From assembly GCF_000003815.2 (NCBI RefSeq), contig NC_049984.1, positions 22,640,385 to 22,704,384 on the forward strand: a stretch of DNA of 64,000 nucleotides. The letters are read 5' to 3'. Position numbers and translations under genes: made by a program. The stretch is from Branchiostoma floridae. Taxonomy: Eukaryota > Chordata > Leptocardii > Amphioxiformes > Branchiostomatidae. Below are positions 24,301 through 30,917 of this stretch, piece after piece (the stretch's first letter is position 1; each line of letters begins with the position of its first letter). The notes under the pieces are model-generated. The model was not told where the DNA came from, ran no database searches, and worked only from the letters and a program-made list of their open reading frames with translations.

Positions 24301-27300
24301 CCAAACAATCAAAACCCAATATTTGACCAAATGTAGTACTCTTGCTGAGTCAGCTAAAAGATATCTTTGTGGAAGCCCAACTTTTCACCAAATAATGAGA
24401 AAGCTGGGGCATTAACTTTTTGTCATCAAACAACCTCATTGCGTATTTAAAAGGCAGGTAGCTTTTACTGCTCACATGTAGCTTACATAGCAACGTAATG
24501 AATGCTTGTTGTTGGTCTGACAGTCGTCCCAAGTGAAGAAGTGGTGCGTAAGGCGGTGTCCAGACAGTCGTCCCTGGTGGTGGACGAGCCCGTAGAGCCG
24601 AACCGTTCACCCTCGCCCGCCCGCCGCCCCGTGAGTCAGATCGTGCACATCCTACACCTGGTGCGCCCGTTCACCCTCGGACAGCTGAAGGAACTACTGG
24701 GGCGTACGGGAACCATCGCGGAGGACAAGGGCTTCTGGATCGACAAGATCAAGTCCCACTGTTACGTCAAGGTAAGCTGTTCAGAACTGGTTACTTCTGG
24801 ATCGACCAGATCAAGTCCCACTGTTACGTCAAGGTAAGCTGTTCAGTACTGGTTACTTCTGGATCGACAAGATCAAGTCCCACTGTTACGTCAAGGTAAG
24901 CTGTTCAGAACTGGTTACTTCTGGATCGACAAGATCAAGTCCCACTGTTACGTCAAGGTAAGCTGTTCAGAACTGGTTACTTCTGGATCGACAAGATCAA
25001 GTCCCACTGTTACGTCAAGGTAAGCTGTTCAGAACTGGTTACTTCTGGATCGACAAGATCAAGTCCCACTGTTACGTCAAGGTAAGCTGTTCAGAACTGG
25101 TTACTTCTGGATCGACAAGATCAAGTCCCACTGTTACGTCAAGGTAAGCTGTTCAGAACTGGTTACTTCTGGATCGACAAGATCAATTCCCACTGTTACG
25201 TCAAGGTAAGCTGTTCAGAACTGGTTACTTCTGGATCGACAAGATCAAGTCTCACTGTTACGTCAAGGTAAGCTGTTCAGAACTGGTTACTTCTGGATCG
25301 ACAAGATCAAGTCTCACTGTTACGTCAAGGTAAGCTGTTCAGAACTGGTTACTTCTGGATCGACAAGATCAAGTCCCACTGTTACGTCAATGTAAGCTCA
25401 CTCTTCAGAACTGAACACTATCAGATAGTAAATGTGGTTGAGATTTGCACTCTAGTTTATGTCATACCTGGGCAGTAATAACAGTTGATATGGGTATCCC
25501 TGACTGGGTGACATTTAGCATACTTTACATACAATGTATTTTAGATATGACGCTCCTCAAACATGGGACCTCAATTTAATGTCCTATCCGAGGGATGTCC
25601 CTTGTCGAAGCTAGGTACTCATGTTCACCTGAGTGAAGTCGCACTTAAGTTCCTTTTCCATGAGGGCACAACATAGGTGGCATATCAGCAGATTCTAACC
25701 AAGGGCCTCTGGGTTTGGGGCCAAACACTATACTTTGCCATTATGCGAACAACCCACATGATTCCTTGAAAATCTAACTGCGAGTAGTGACCCAATATGT
25801 TGACTTATTCAACCTGTAGATATCCATATATGTCTGTTTAGTTGTACTGTAAGTAGTTGTTATAGACCTTATGAAAGTCGCTGTACTTTTTTGTCGTGTC
25901 AATTAAGATTTCTTTGTTGTTGATGAGTTTTCTGAAGCAGTAGTGTATGTTTTGTTTTGTTTGTAAAAGTTTTGTTGTTATTTTCCTCAGTACGAGACTG
26001 AAGACGAGGCAGTGAAGACCCGTCAGGCCCTCCATGGGGTGCGCTGGCCCTCCTCCAACCCCAAAACACTTCTGGTGGACTTCGCAGACCAGGATGAGGT
26101 AAATGATACAAAGATGCATCGTACACGCACGCACACATACATACATGCACACACATATACAAGTAGAGCAAACAGATTATCTGTGAAATTGGACATTTTT
26201 TGTACGGAGCATCAATGTGATTTGTGGGATAGAAGTAAATGTCATTGTTGCTACCTGAAATTCTATTGGCTACCACTTGGGCAATTCAATATCTAAAGTG
26301 TTTATTCCTTGTTAAAACATTGTACTTAGTATGGCCATTGTGGAAGATGCATCAAAGGGCTAAATGCTTTTTGAAGCTGGATGTTTTTACCATTTTGTTG
26401 AGTTGCTGTGTGATTTCACCATTTCCCCAGCTGGACCTCCACCTGGGTGTGGTTCAGGAGAAGCGTGAGGTGCTGAAACCCGAGCCGGCGTGGGACGAGC
26501 GCCGCCGGGACAGACGCGCGTCCGAGCGCGAGAAAGACATCCGAGAGGAGCGGGCGGAACACGAGAGGGAGAGAGAACACAGGTGAGGGCACTGCTATCT
26601 TTTGGGGTGTAGGTTGGGTTAGCCTGACATAACCAATAGTAAATAGTTTGGGACAGCATTGGTAAGCAGCAACACCTGGCTGCAGTACAAATTACTACAA
26701 TTTGAACAGGTCTTGTCCAGATAATGTCAGTAAAAATAAAATGTCTAGGTTGTGTGCAAATAATTCTATTATTCAGTGACTTACCAAAGTGTTATAGCTG
26801 GCTTTAATCATTTTCACTTGTGCTCATATTTGGCTTGGGAATTTGTGATTATTTGTAACTGTACTCTTTTAAGAATGGAGGATTTTACATAAAATATGCT
26901 ATAATAGGATGTTTGAAAACAAGATAGTCATGGCAAACTTTCCCTGATCTGCGTTTGACCATAATTTTCCAGAGCCAGAGAGCGTGAGTGGGACAGAGGG
27001 AAGGAGAGAGACAGGGAGGCCTCCAGAGAGAGGGAGCGAGAGAGAGAACGGGAGAGAGAGAGGGAGAGGAAGAGGAGGGACAGAGAGAAGAGGGAAGGTC
27101 CAGAGAAGAAGAAAGGTGATTCTGAACTCTCTTAACTGGAATTAATGAATCAAAATTCGTTTCCTGCCCTGAACTAAAAGTGGACTTGTGAAAATGTTAA
27201 GGATCAGGAACCAAGTCTGGACTCTTGCTTACATTCTCCTTGTTCTAAACCATCTAAAACCTGCCTTAGATTGGGCAATTTATGGTGGGGGAAAACAAAA

Positions 27301-28766
27301 ACATTACTGTTTTTGTGTTTATTACTGAGCTGTTTTGCTTACTACTGACTGTATGTAATTCCGCATGTGTATTTTTTTAATGTATTCCAACATGCAAGAT
27401 AACATGCAGCCAAAAAAAGTTTTTCTAGCACACATATGGGTTCAGGTCCAGACTAAATTATAAGTTTGGACCTGGAACAGAATCCACTCCTGAACCTGAG
27501 TTTAGGTACACAGCACAAGTTTATTTACATATGATTGACATATGATTGACATTTTCCTTTTACAGAGAAAGAACCAGACGAGGCCCCTGCCAAGCTGTTG
27601 GACGACCTGTTCAGGAAGACCAAGGCTGTCCCCTGTATTTATTGGTTACCGCTCACTGATGAGCAGGTACTCGAACGCGTTAGTCACCCCTTTCTTTCTT
27701 TTCATAGCGGTAGAATTGGTGAGATAACGTATGACTGGGTGGAGGGTATGTGGATGGATGGGTGGATGAAGTTTTCTAATTTCATTTGCAATGTGTAGCA
27801 TGTTTTTTGTAAACTATTGGTAAGAGCCAAACTTCTGAAACATTGTAGAATAGTTGGAGCATCAAAACAGTTTTTATAATATAAATCTCAGAGACACTAT
27901 TTCCTGCATTTTGTGGGCCAAATTTCACGACGTGTAGCCAAATTTTTTAAAAATTTCATAATGTGCAGTGAGACATTATTTCCAAGCAGAATTTGTGGTG
28001 AAAAGTTGCAATGCTTTCTGACTGCTGTTTTCTGACAGCCCCCCACTCCCAACCAGTCGGTCGGCAAATATAACAATTTCCATCCCAACTTCTACTTGGA
28101 AATTAATTGGAAAGACATTTATGGCTGGACCCTTAGTAAGAACAGAAAGTTCAAACAATTGTGCTCACTGAATAAAAAGACTTGCTTTGCACAGCCAACA
28201 ATCGGTGGCAGTCCTCAGAGCAATTCTTACTGGTTCACATTGTACTGCAGCCATTAGTGTTGCCGCTTACAGATCTGATCCCATATATTAAGTATTTACT
28301 GTACATATATTCAGTGATTGTCTTATAGAAAAATCCATCACTGTTAATATGTAAGGACTTAATGTTTGGGAATCTGTAAGCAGCGACACCTTTAGCTGCA
28401 GTGCAGTGTGACCCATGCTATCTTGTAAAAATGGAAAGTGGAAAATTTGTAGACATTGTCTTTGCTTGAAACAAAGCCAGTGAAAGTGACCATGTTCCAG
28501 GGTAACTGTTCTGTTGTTGTGCTTCACAGATCGCTTCTAAGGCAAAGGAAGAGGAGGACAGGGAGCGAGCTCGCGAGGAACGCCGCGAAAGGCTACGCAA
28601 GGAGCGCGAAGAACGGGAGGAGCAGGAACGCAAGGAGCGCGAGAAACGGCGGGAGGAACGCCGCAAACGTGAGGAAGAGCGGAGCCGAGATCGTGAGCGC
28701 GAGAGGAAGCGTAGTCGGAGCGCTAGCCGCAGTCGCAGTAGAAGCCGGTCTCGGAGGAAGCATTAG
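149..28766 (+). CDS. ACIN1: Acinus (apoptotic chromatin condensation inducer 1) orthologue, 19 exons, 5-prime partial
   Basis: Exons read from splice sites and phase: 149-312, 887-972, 1568-1646, 10602-11300, 13454-13584, 14753-14861, 16049-16194, 17143-17269, 19600-19651, 20229-20362, 20823-20984, 22030-22083, 23816-23921, 24524-24771, 25991-26098, 26431-26582, 26973-27115, 27566-27666, 28530-28766. All junctions keep one frame, giving about 1011 residues plus stop. The hallmarks of acinus appear in order: the RKRRWG block, KICRTVTQ, an RRM-like domain with [18 protein letters not shown], and [18 protein letters not shown], the RSB motif that recruits RNPS1 and SAP18 into the ASAP complex. 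Acinus is nuclear and works in exon-junction-linked splicing control and apoptotic chromatin condensation (family knowledge). The N-terminal SAP domain of the family is not seen, so the gene starts left of the window. Exon limits are inferred without transcripts. The 9-kb intron 1647-10601 could hide a small exon. Confidence 0.93.
887..972 (+). CDS. ACIN1: ACIN1 exon, Pro-rich
   Basis: The acceptor is ccccag and the donor is gtacca. The exon runs from phase 0 to phase 2 and reads [20 protein letters not shown] and onward. An alternative acceptor 9 bases upstream, at 877, would keep the same frame. Confidence 0.65.
1300..1525. repeat. ATAGATAC-type microsatellite
   Basis: Imperfect tetranucleotide-like runs of atagatacatagatagat sit in the ACIN1 intron, ending about 40 bases before exon 1568-1646. 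Confidence 0.9.
1568..1646 (+). CDS. ACIN1: ACIN1 exon, Glu/Pro-rich
   Basis: The acceptor is tccatag. The first base completes an Arg codon carried over from the previous exon, and the exon ends in phase 0 at PPQPHK before gtataa. It continues the acidic, proline-rich disordered region. Confidence 0.7.
2975..3635. repeat. Foldback element with CGCGTGAAA subterminal repeats
   Basis: The left end carries GTCAGAAGGGGATGGGGTTT and then four GCGCGTGAAA-type units. The right end carries the inverse, with repeated TTTCACGCGC and then a reverse match to the left end. About 660 bp, no coding capacity seen. It looks like a non-autonomous inverted-repeat transposon. Confidence 0.65.
4193..4561. mobile_element. 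CAGGG...CCCTG element, 5-bp TSD (copy 1)
   Basis: The ends are CAGGGCTCGAAATAC and GTATTTCGAGCCCTG, perfect inverses. TGCAA flanks both sides (4188-4192, 4562-4566). The interior carries many TACCTGCACCA/TGCAGGTA words near both ends. 369 bp, non-coding. Confidence 0.85.
4641..4814. mobile_element. MITE with CAGTCAAACCTGT-type ends, TA TSD (copy 1)
   Basis: The ends CAATCAAACCTGT and TTTTGACTG are flanked by TA. Inside are repeated GACCACCT words. It is a diverged copy of the element at 57240-57417. TA duplication and short length suggest a Tc1/mariner-type MITE. Confidence 0.75.
4855..5217. mobile_element. hAT-like MITE, 8-bp TSD (copy 1)
   Basis: The ends are CAGGGCTTTAGCCAGC and GCTGGCTAGAGCCCTG. 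The flanks CTAGTCAG and CTAGTCAA match at 7 of 8 bases. It is homologous, in opposite orientation, to 15652-15991. An open frame of about 70 codons is shared by both copies. Confidence 0.82.
5734..6210. mobile_element. CAGGG...CCCTG element, 5-bp TSD (copy 2)
   Basis: The ends are CAGGGTTCGAAATAC and GTATTTCGATCCCTG, flanked by GTCTC on both sides. Subterminal words are TTGCATGT and ACTTGCAA. The middle (about 5990-6115) holds a decayed piece of the hAT-like MITE (CCGTCAAATGTGACAG...GCTGGCTAGA), so this copy is nested. 477 bp. Confidence 0.82.
6776..7155. repeat. GGCCATGCTGATTTGAT foldback element (copy 1)
   Basis: The left end is AAGGCCATGCTGATTTGAT and the right end has GCGGATGATTGTCATC. 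The interior matches the element at 60787-61248 (GCCTTCAGTATGAAATCAAA). It is diverged and non-coding. Confidence 0.65.
8221..8544. repeat. Perfect 162-bp tandem duplication
   Basis: 8221-8382 and 8383-8544 appear identical base for base. The unit is a multiple of three, which is why a reverse-strand open frame repeats twice. Nothing suggests that frame is a gene. Confidence 0.93.
9631..9955. mobile_element. MITE with TTAA target duplication
   Basis: TTAAGGTGGGTTCGCAC at the left mirrors GTGACCCCACCTTTAA at the right. A GGACTT/AAGTCC match follows further inside. TTAA at both ends fits a piggyBac- or Kolobok-type non-autonomous element. Confidence 0.7.
10120..10262. repeat. GTTCACACTGCAG/GCGACACC palindromic repeat (copy 1)
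   Basis: A left arm with GTTCACACTGCAGCT faces a right arm with TTAGCGACACCTGTAGTTGCAGTG. Related copies lie at 28228-28413 and 50795-50875. It is a short inverted-repeat element in an intron. Confidence 0.55.
10602..11300 (+). CDS. ACIN1: ACIN1 large Pro/Glu exon with VDPPEEVK repeats
   Basis: This 233-codon exon is the largest in the gene. The acceptor is tttgttgcag and the donor follows ccccacag. Its middle part (about 10795-11010) carries eight to nine near-tandem units of VDPP(E/K)E(V/I)(K/E). An acidic tail with [16 protein letters not shown] follows. The exon opens and closes in phase 0, so it can expand or be skipped without changing frame. No such repeat is known to me in vertebrate acinus. 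A disordered, strongly acidic spacer is the likely role. Confidence 0.85.
11310..11455. repeat. Degenerate 36-39-bp tandem repeat after exon 10602-11300
   Basis: Four imperfect units of CTTACC...CTGCATGTGCAATA begin just after the splice donor. Confidence 0.7.
12523..12737. mobile_element. Tc1/mariner-like MITE with GCGGT words (copy 1)
   Basis: The ends CTATAAATGCATTTAA and TGCATTTACAG are flanked by TA. The inside is rich in TTCGCGG and GCGGTAGC. It is the same family as 54817-55381. A remnant may lie at 30640-30712. Confidence 0.82.
13454..13584 (+). CDS. ACIN1: ACIN1 exon, basic/Ser-rich
   Basis: The acceptor is cttcttcag and the donor gtgaag. The exon runs from phase 0 to phase 2. It encodes [20 protein letters not shown], a basic and Ser-rich stretch that could include a nuclear localisation signal. 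A 16-bp minisatellite begins only 11 bases past the exon end. Confidence 0.8.
13595..14155. repeat. 16-bp minisatellite GTAGTATTGTAACTTT
   Basis: About 35 units of 16 bp with a few truncated or variant units. The array starts 11 bases past the donor of exon 13454-13584. Confidence 0.95.
14220..14392 (-). mobile_element. tRNA-derived SINE (copy 1)
   Basis: On the minus strand the head reads CCCTGTAGCTCAACTGGTAG, a pol III A-box-like tRNA start, with a degenerate B box downstream. A related copy is at 59765-59948. No functional tRNA is implied. Confidence 0.65.
14753..14861 (+). CDS. ACIN1: ACIN1 exon, RS-rich
   Basis: The exon runs from phase 2 to phase 0. It encodes [20 protein letters not shown] followed by an acidic and basic run. 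SR dipeptides followed by Ser and Glu tracts fit a phosphorylated RS-like segment of a splicing-associated protein. Confidence 0.8.
14900..15271. mobile_element. MITE with AGGCCCAATCTAGACAC ends
   Basis: AGGCCCAATCTAGACACAGT at the left mirrors ACTGTGTATAGATTGGGCCT at the right, each followed inward by a GATATCGG motif. About 370 bp, in an ACIN1 intron. Confidence 0.8.
15652..15991. mobile_element. hAT-like MITE, perfect 8-bp TSD (copy 2)
   Basis: The ends are CAGGGCTCTAGCTAGC and GCTGGCTAGAGCCCTG. CATTCAAG flanks both sides perfectly (15644-15651, 15992-15999), the diagnostic hAT target duplication. It is inverted relative to 4855-5217. It carries CCGTCAATTGACGG. Confidence 0.9.
16049..16194 (+). 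CDS. ACIN1: ACIN1 exon, charged linker
   Basis: The acceptor is ccctgtag and the donor gtatga. It encodes [20 protein letters not shown] and ends with [16 protein letters not shown]. It is phase 0 to phase 2 and joins the next exon through a split Thr codon. Confidence 0.8.
16241..16676. mobile_element. Inverted-repeat element with AGCCTG(T/G)GTACCAT ends (copy 1)
   Basis: TTAGCCTGTGTACCAT at the left mirrors ATGGTACCCAGGCTAA at the right. A truncated copy lies at about 57646-57835. It starts 47 bases after the donor of exon 16049-16194. Confidence 0.78.
16712..16845 (+). mobile_element. tRNA-derived SINE
   Basis: The head has GCAATCGGCAGCACGTTTGA and the B box GAGTTCGAACCCC, closest to a Trp/Met-type tRNA. 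The tRNA-unrelated body CTTGGGAAAGGCACTTTACA follows. It is a SINE, not a tRNA gene. Confidence 0.72.
17143..17269 (+). CDS. ACIN1: ACIN1 exon, acidic linker
   Basis: The exon is phase 2 to phase 0, with a clean gtaagt donor. It encodes [20 protein letters not shown], a disordered acidic segment. Exon 23816-23921 carries a similar EVAMETD phrase, suggesting an old internal duplication or shared composition. Confidence 0.8.
17700..18838 (+). promoter_or_regulatory. Possible internal ACIN1 promoter and alternative first exon
   Basis: GC-rich sequence with inverted CCAAT boxes (GATTGGCTGG near 17900, GATTGGCC near 18755) lies in the intron before the exon at 19600. An ATG at 18809 opens [10 protein letters not shown] and ends at 18838 before gtttgg in phase 0, the phase that exon 19600 needs. 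Vertebrate ACIN1 makes short isoforms from an internal start. The call is inference only. Confidence 0.3.
19600..19651 (+). CDS. ACIN1: ACIN1 small exon [17 protein letters not shown]
   Basis: The acceptor is ttctacag and the donor gtgaga. It is phase 0 to phase 1, with 17 full codons. It joins the RKRRWG exon through a split Ser codon. The intron before it (17270-19599) is GC-rich in part and may hold an internal promoter. Confidence 0.8.
20229..20362 (+). CDS. ACIN1: ACIN1 exon with conserved RKRRWG block
   Basis: It encodes [18 protein letters not shown] and then [10 protein letters not shown]. This corresponds to the strongly conserved RKRRWG...SLK block of animal acinus proteins, which makes the gene identification firm. 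The donor is the weak gtttgt. Confidence 0.9.
20823..20984 (+). CDS. ACIN1: ACIN1 exon with EAVVDL and [12 protein letters not shown]
   Basis: Fifty-four codons, phase 0 to phase 0. It contains [20 protein letters not shown] and ends with [13 protein letters not shown]. Vertebrate acinus has the matching EAVVDL and KICRTVTQ segments. Confidence 0.9.
21004..21444. mobile_element. hAT-like element flanked by 42-bp direct repeats
   Basis: The element at 21046-21401 has ends CAGGCTTTTAGCCAGG and CCTAGCTAAAAGCCTG. The 42 bases at 21004-21045 recur exactly at 21403-21444. The ends match the hAT-like MITE group here, but the flanking repeat is far longer than 8 bp. Confidence 0.85.
22030..22083 (+). 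CDS. ACIN1: ACIN1 mini-exon repeating [12 protein letters not shown]
   Basis: Eighteen codons, phase 0 to phase 0, with a cccacag acceptor and gtaagc donor. It ends in [13 protein letters not shown], almost the same as the end of the preceding exon. It therefore looks like a duplicated exon end and is a candidate cassette exon. Confidence 0.88.
22299..22669. mobile_element. CAGGG...CCCTG element, 5-bp TSD (copy 3)
   Basis: TACAG flanks both ends (22294-22298, 22670-22674). Subterminal words are GGGCAAGT and ACTTGCCC. The outer ends read CAGGGTTAAAGTTAACTT and ATCGACTTGTTTATCCCTG. 371 bp. Confidence 0.8.
22832..23207. mobile_element. CAGGG...CCCTG element, 5-bp TSD (copy 4)
   Basis: The ends are CAGGGCTCAAAATACT and AATTTCGAGCCCTG. 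ATGTA flanks both sides (22827-22831, 23208-23212). The subterminal word GTGCACCC is repeated many times. 376 bp. Confidence 0.85.
23218..23788. mobile_element. Tc1/mariner-like MITE with CCGTATATTCTCGAATAAAG ends
   Basis: The left end is an almost perfect inverse of the right end (CTTTATTCGAGAATATACGG), flanked by TA. 571 bp. It lies five bases after the previous element's TSD and ends 27 bases before exon 23816-23921. Confidence 0.9.
23816..23921 (+). CDS. ACIN1: ACIN1 acidic linker exon
   Basis: It encodes [20 protein letters not shown] and onward, phase 0 to phase 1. Its acceptor (ggggggcacag) has a poor pyrimidine tract and lies only 27 bases after the end of a Tc1/mariner-like MITE. 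Confidence 0.8.
24524..24771 (+). CDS. ACIN1: ACIN1 RRM-like domain, first half
   Basis: Eighty-two codons after a split Val. It encodes [32 protein letters not shown] and [13 protein letters not shown], the first beta strands and first helix of the acinus RRM-like fold. It ends in phase 0 at gtaagc. The last part of this exon and its donor are copied ten more times downstream. Confidence 0.95.
24731..25410. repeat. 62-bp tandem array copying the end of an ACIN1 exon with its splice donor
   Basis: Each unit holds about 38 exonic bases (TTCTGGATCGAC to GTCAAG) and about 23 intronic bases starting GTAAGCTG. GTAAG donors occur at 24772, 24834, 24896 and every 62 bases to 25392, 11 in all. Units differ at only a few positions. 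The last donor context is CAATGTAAG instead of CAAGGTAAG. Confidence 0.95.
25991..26098 (+). CDS. ACIN1: ACIN1 RRM-like domain, second half
   Basis: Thirty-six codons, phase 0 to phase 0, with a ttttcctcag acceptor. It encodes [20 protein letters not shown] and then [14 protein letters not shown]. This completes the RRM-like fold and matches the same segment in vertebrate acinus. Confidence 0.95.
26431..26582 (+). CDS. ACIN1: ACIN1 post-RRM exon, Arg/Glu-rich
   Basis: It begins [20 protein letters not shown] and turns into an ERE/RER-rich helix. The family has LDYHRGLL at this position. It is phase 0 to phase 2. Confidence 0.9.
26973..27115 (+). CDS. ACIN1: ACIN1 Arg/Glu repeat exon
   Basis: Alternating RE/RER dipeptides fill nearly the whole exon, which ends with KREGPEKKK. 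It is phase 2 to phase 1. A single long charged helix or a disordered mixed-charge domain is expected, as in other acinus proteins. Confidence 0.88.
27566..27666 (+). CDS. ACIN1: ACIN1 exon carrying the RSB motif
   Basis: It contains [18 protein letters not shown] followed by LTDEQ. This is the RNPS1-SAP18-binding motif of acinus and is nearly identical to the vertebrate motif. It supports assembly of an ASAP complex in this animal. Confidence 0.95.
28228..28413. repeat. GGTTCACATTGTACTGCAG/AGCGACACC palindromic repeat (copy 2)
   Basis: GGTTCACATTGTACTGCAG...TTGCCGCTTACAGAT faces ATCTGTAAGCAGCGACACC...CTGCAGTGCAGTGTGACC. It lies in the last ACIN1 intron, about 115 bases before the terminal exon. 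Confidence 0.65.
28530..28766 (+). CDS. ACIN1: ACIN1 terminal exon, R/E and RS tail
   Basis: Seventy-eight codons and a TAG stop. [20 protein letters not shown] leads into a basic/acidic helix and ends in [17 protein letters not shown]. The RS-repeat C-terminus matches the vertebrate architecture. Confidence 0.93.
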   Translation: MASKAKEEEDRERAREERRERLRKEREEREEQERKEREKRREERRKREEERSRDRERERKRSRSASRSRSRSRSRRKH

Positions 28767-30265
28767 GGTTTTCGAGATGTGCAAAAAAACATGCTCTAAT
28801 GACTCGATACAGCCTAGGAAATAAACAGTTGTAAGATACTCAACCTTTTCATAGCCTCCATGATAGCAAATACCACAGTGTTGATGATGATGTAAGCATG
28901 TTGTCTATGGTATGTACCAACTATGATTCCAGAAGACATTGAGTAGAATGTTTCTCTCTCTCCTTGGCCTAGTGACTGCTAAGTATTAATTTTTTTTATT
29001 AAGTTTTGCTGTAAGTATGTATGTTAATTTGTCACAGAAATTCTCTAGTTTTTGTAACACATAATGAACATGTCATTCCTACTGTAATATTTTCTCAACC
29101 TTATGTTGTTTGTAGATGTATTGAATGAGTGTGAGCAGGGGTCTTACCAGGGTTTTTTCACAGTGTAGTGCAGTGAAGCAATGTAGCAAGCTGCACAGGT
29201 GAGAGCATTGTAAGGGGTATCCGTGGGCATCATTCCCCTGAAGATTTTATATTTAGAAATGTCAGAAACACTATTTCCTGCATTTTGAGGGGCAAATTTT
29301 ATGAATCATAGCCATTTTTTTTACCTTTGTTACAAAATAATAGAAAAGCCGGATATGAGGTTGTAACACAGCATAGGACCCAATATCACAGCATAGGGGA
29401 TCCAAATCACAGCATAGAGGCCCCTTATGCTTAACTGCACTGGCGAGAACCCTGGTGAGAGAGTGAGGGTGGTTGGTTTTTAAGTTTGAAACCTGTACAT
29501 AATTTTGTTGGAAACTGTAGCGCCACTTTTCTACCGTCGTACTGTTGAGAAGTATCTTTGACTGTGACTATTCCAATACTTTGTGAAGAGCTGTTTGAAT
29601 TATAGCCATCTAATGTGGACTAAGTCTGTTAGAACTGACCATGCAAAATGGTGGGAAATCATAACAAGTCGACAACAAAAGATGTTGTCAGATTGTTGTG
29701 CTTGGACCCTTGTAATCTTGTTTTTATTTTCAACTGCAGCTCATAATATAATACAGAAAATCACCAGCAAAAATGAGCGCACATGTAATAGCATACAAAC
29801 CATGTACTCATCTATTGTAAAAATTGATGTTCCTAAAATCATTGCCAGGACTGGCTGAAAATTAGACTCTTAACAGGCTTGAGATTTGAAATCCAATCTC
29901 GCAGTTTTTTTTAGAATCTGCAAATGCATATACTTGTCTTCCTCTACCATTAAAGATATTGAGAGGACATTTTTTTCATGTATCAAATAGTAGCAAACAT
30001 TTGCCACCGTATTACTCACAAGTGCAGCATCGTTTTGATATAATTATGCAAAGTAGTCTTTCTATTATAATTCGTGATCGGTTTCAGAATTATTGTGTTC
30101 ATGTTACTTATTAGGGTTGAAGGCAGCAGCTTAATGTTTTTAATTGCACTTTAGATTTTGAAATTGACTGACTTGTATATGATGTCATTATGGTGATTTC
30201 TTTCTAAGTATAAATCTGATAGTGATATTTACAGAGATGATGTCGATGAGAAAGGTGAATAAAGG
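28767..30265 (+). other. ACIN1 3-prime UTR with two polyadenylation signals
   Basis: AATAAA occurs at about 28819, close to the stop, and again at 30258-30263. The second is followed by a T/GT-rich stretch typical of a cleavage site. The long form would give a UTR of about 1.5 kb, including a transposon-like block at 29155-29455 whose ends share CCAGGGTT. The boundary is inferred. Confidence 0.5.
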
Positions 30266-30792
30266 TCATTTGTTTTGTACTTTCCGTGTTTTTGTCTTCA
30301 AATGTTTCTTTTAATACAGTAGTGCCAGAAACAAAGCTTTTAGTCAACTAATTACGTGACATGTAGCAATTGAAAGGAACGTTCTTAGTAAGTTTGAAGA
30401 AAGCCACCTTCATTTCAACAAGGATTGCAAAGAACACATCATACGCTAGAAATGCATTCACCCCTTAGACGTTACCAAAAATATAGTACGTTTCATCTAT
30501 ATAAAGCTTTGCTGTTTTCTCTGTGTAGGAAGTCATACTGTAGATCTTTAAACTTTCGCTGTGATTTTATTTTCAGTGGTAAAAACTAGTACCTATTCAT
30601 GGTACTGCCAATATGGGTTTCCCATAAATTGCTATCGTACTGTAGAAATTTTAAAACCGCGAAAATGTCTTGCCGTGAAATAAAACTACGCGAAAGAAAT
30701 ACATTTTACAGTAGACTGAATGACGCAAAATGACATTAGAACACAGATCGAACAGGGGCATTCTATCGGGGTTCGACTTACGGAATCTCGAA

Positions 30793-30800
30793 TTCTAGAA
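30793..30800. promoter_or_regulatory. Heat-shock-element-like palindrome upstream of the HSF-domain gene
   Basis: TTCTAGAA (a TTCnnGAA pair) lies about 118 bases before the start codon at 30918, near several TTCGAA palindromes at about 30807-30846. It could bind an HSF trimer, but only one properly spaced pair is visible. No TATA box was seen. Confidence 0.35.
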
Positions 30801-30917
30801 CCACTGTTCGAAACCGTTTTCGAACGTACCATTTGCAACGTTCGAAACTCCACTTGACAAGTTGTGTCTTTTCTTCGGTCGTTTTCGTCTACCTTTTAGT
30901 CGGGCTTACTTTCAATC

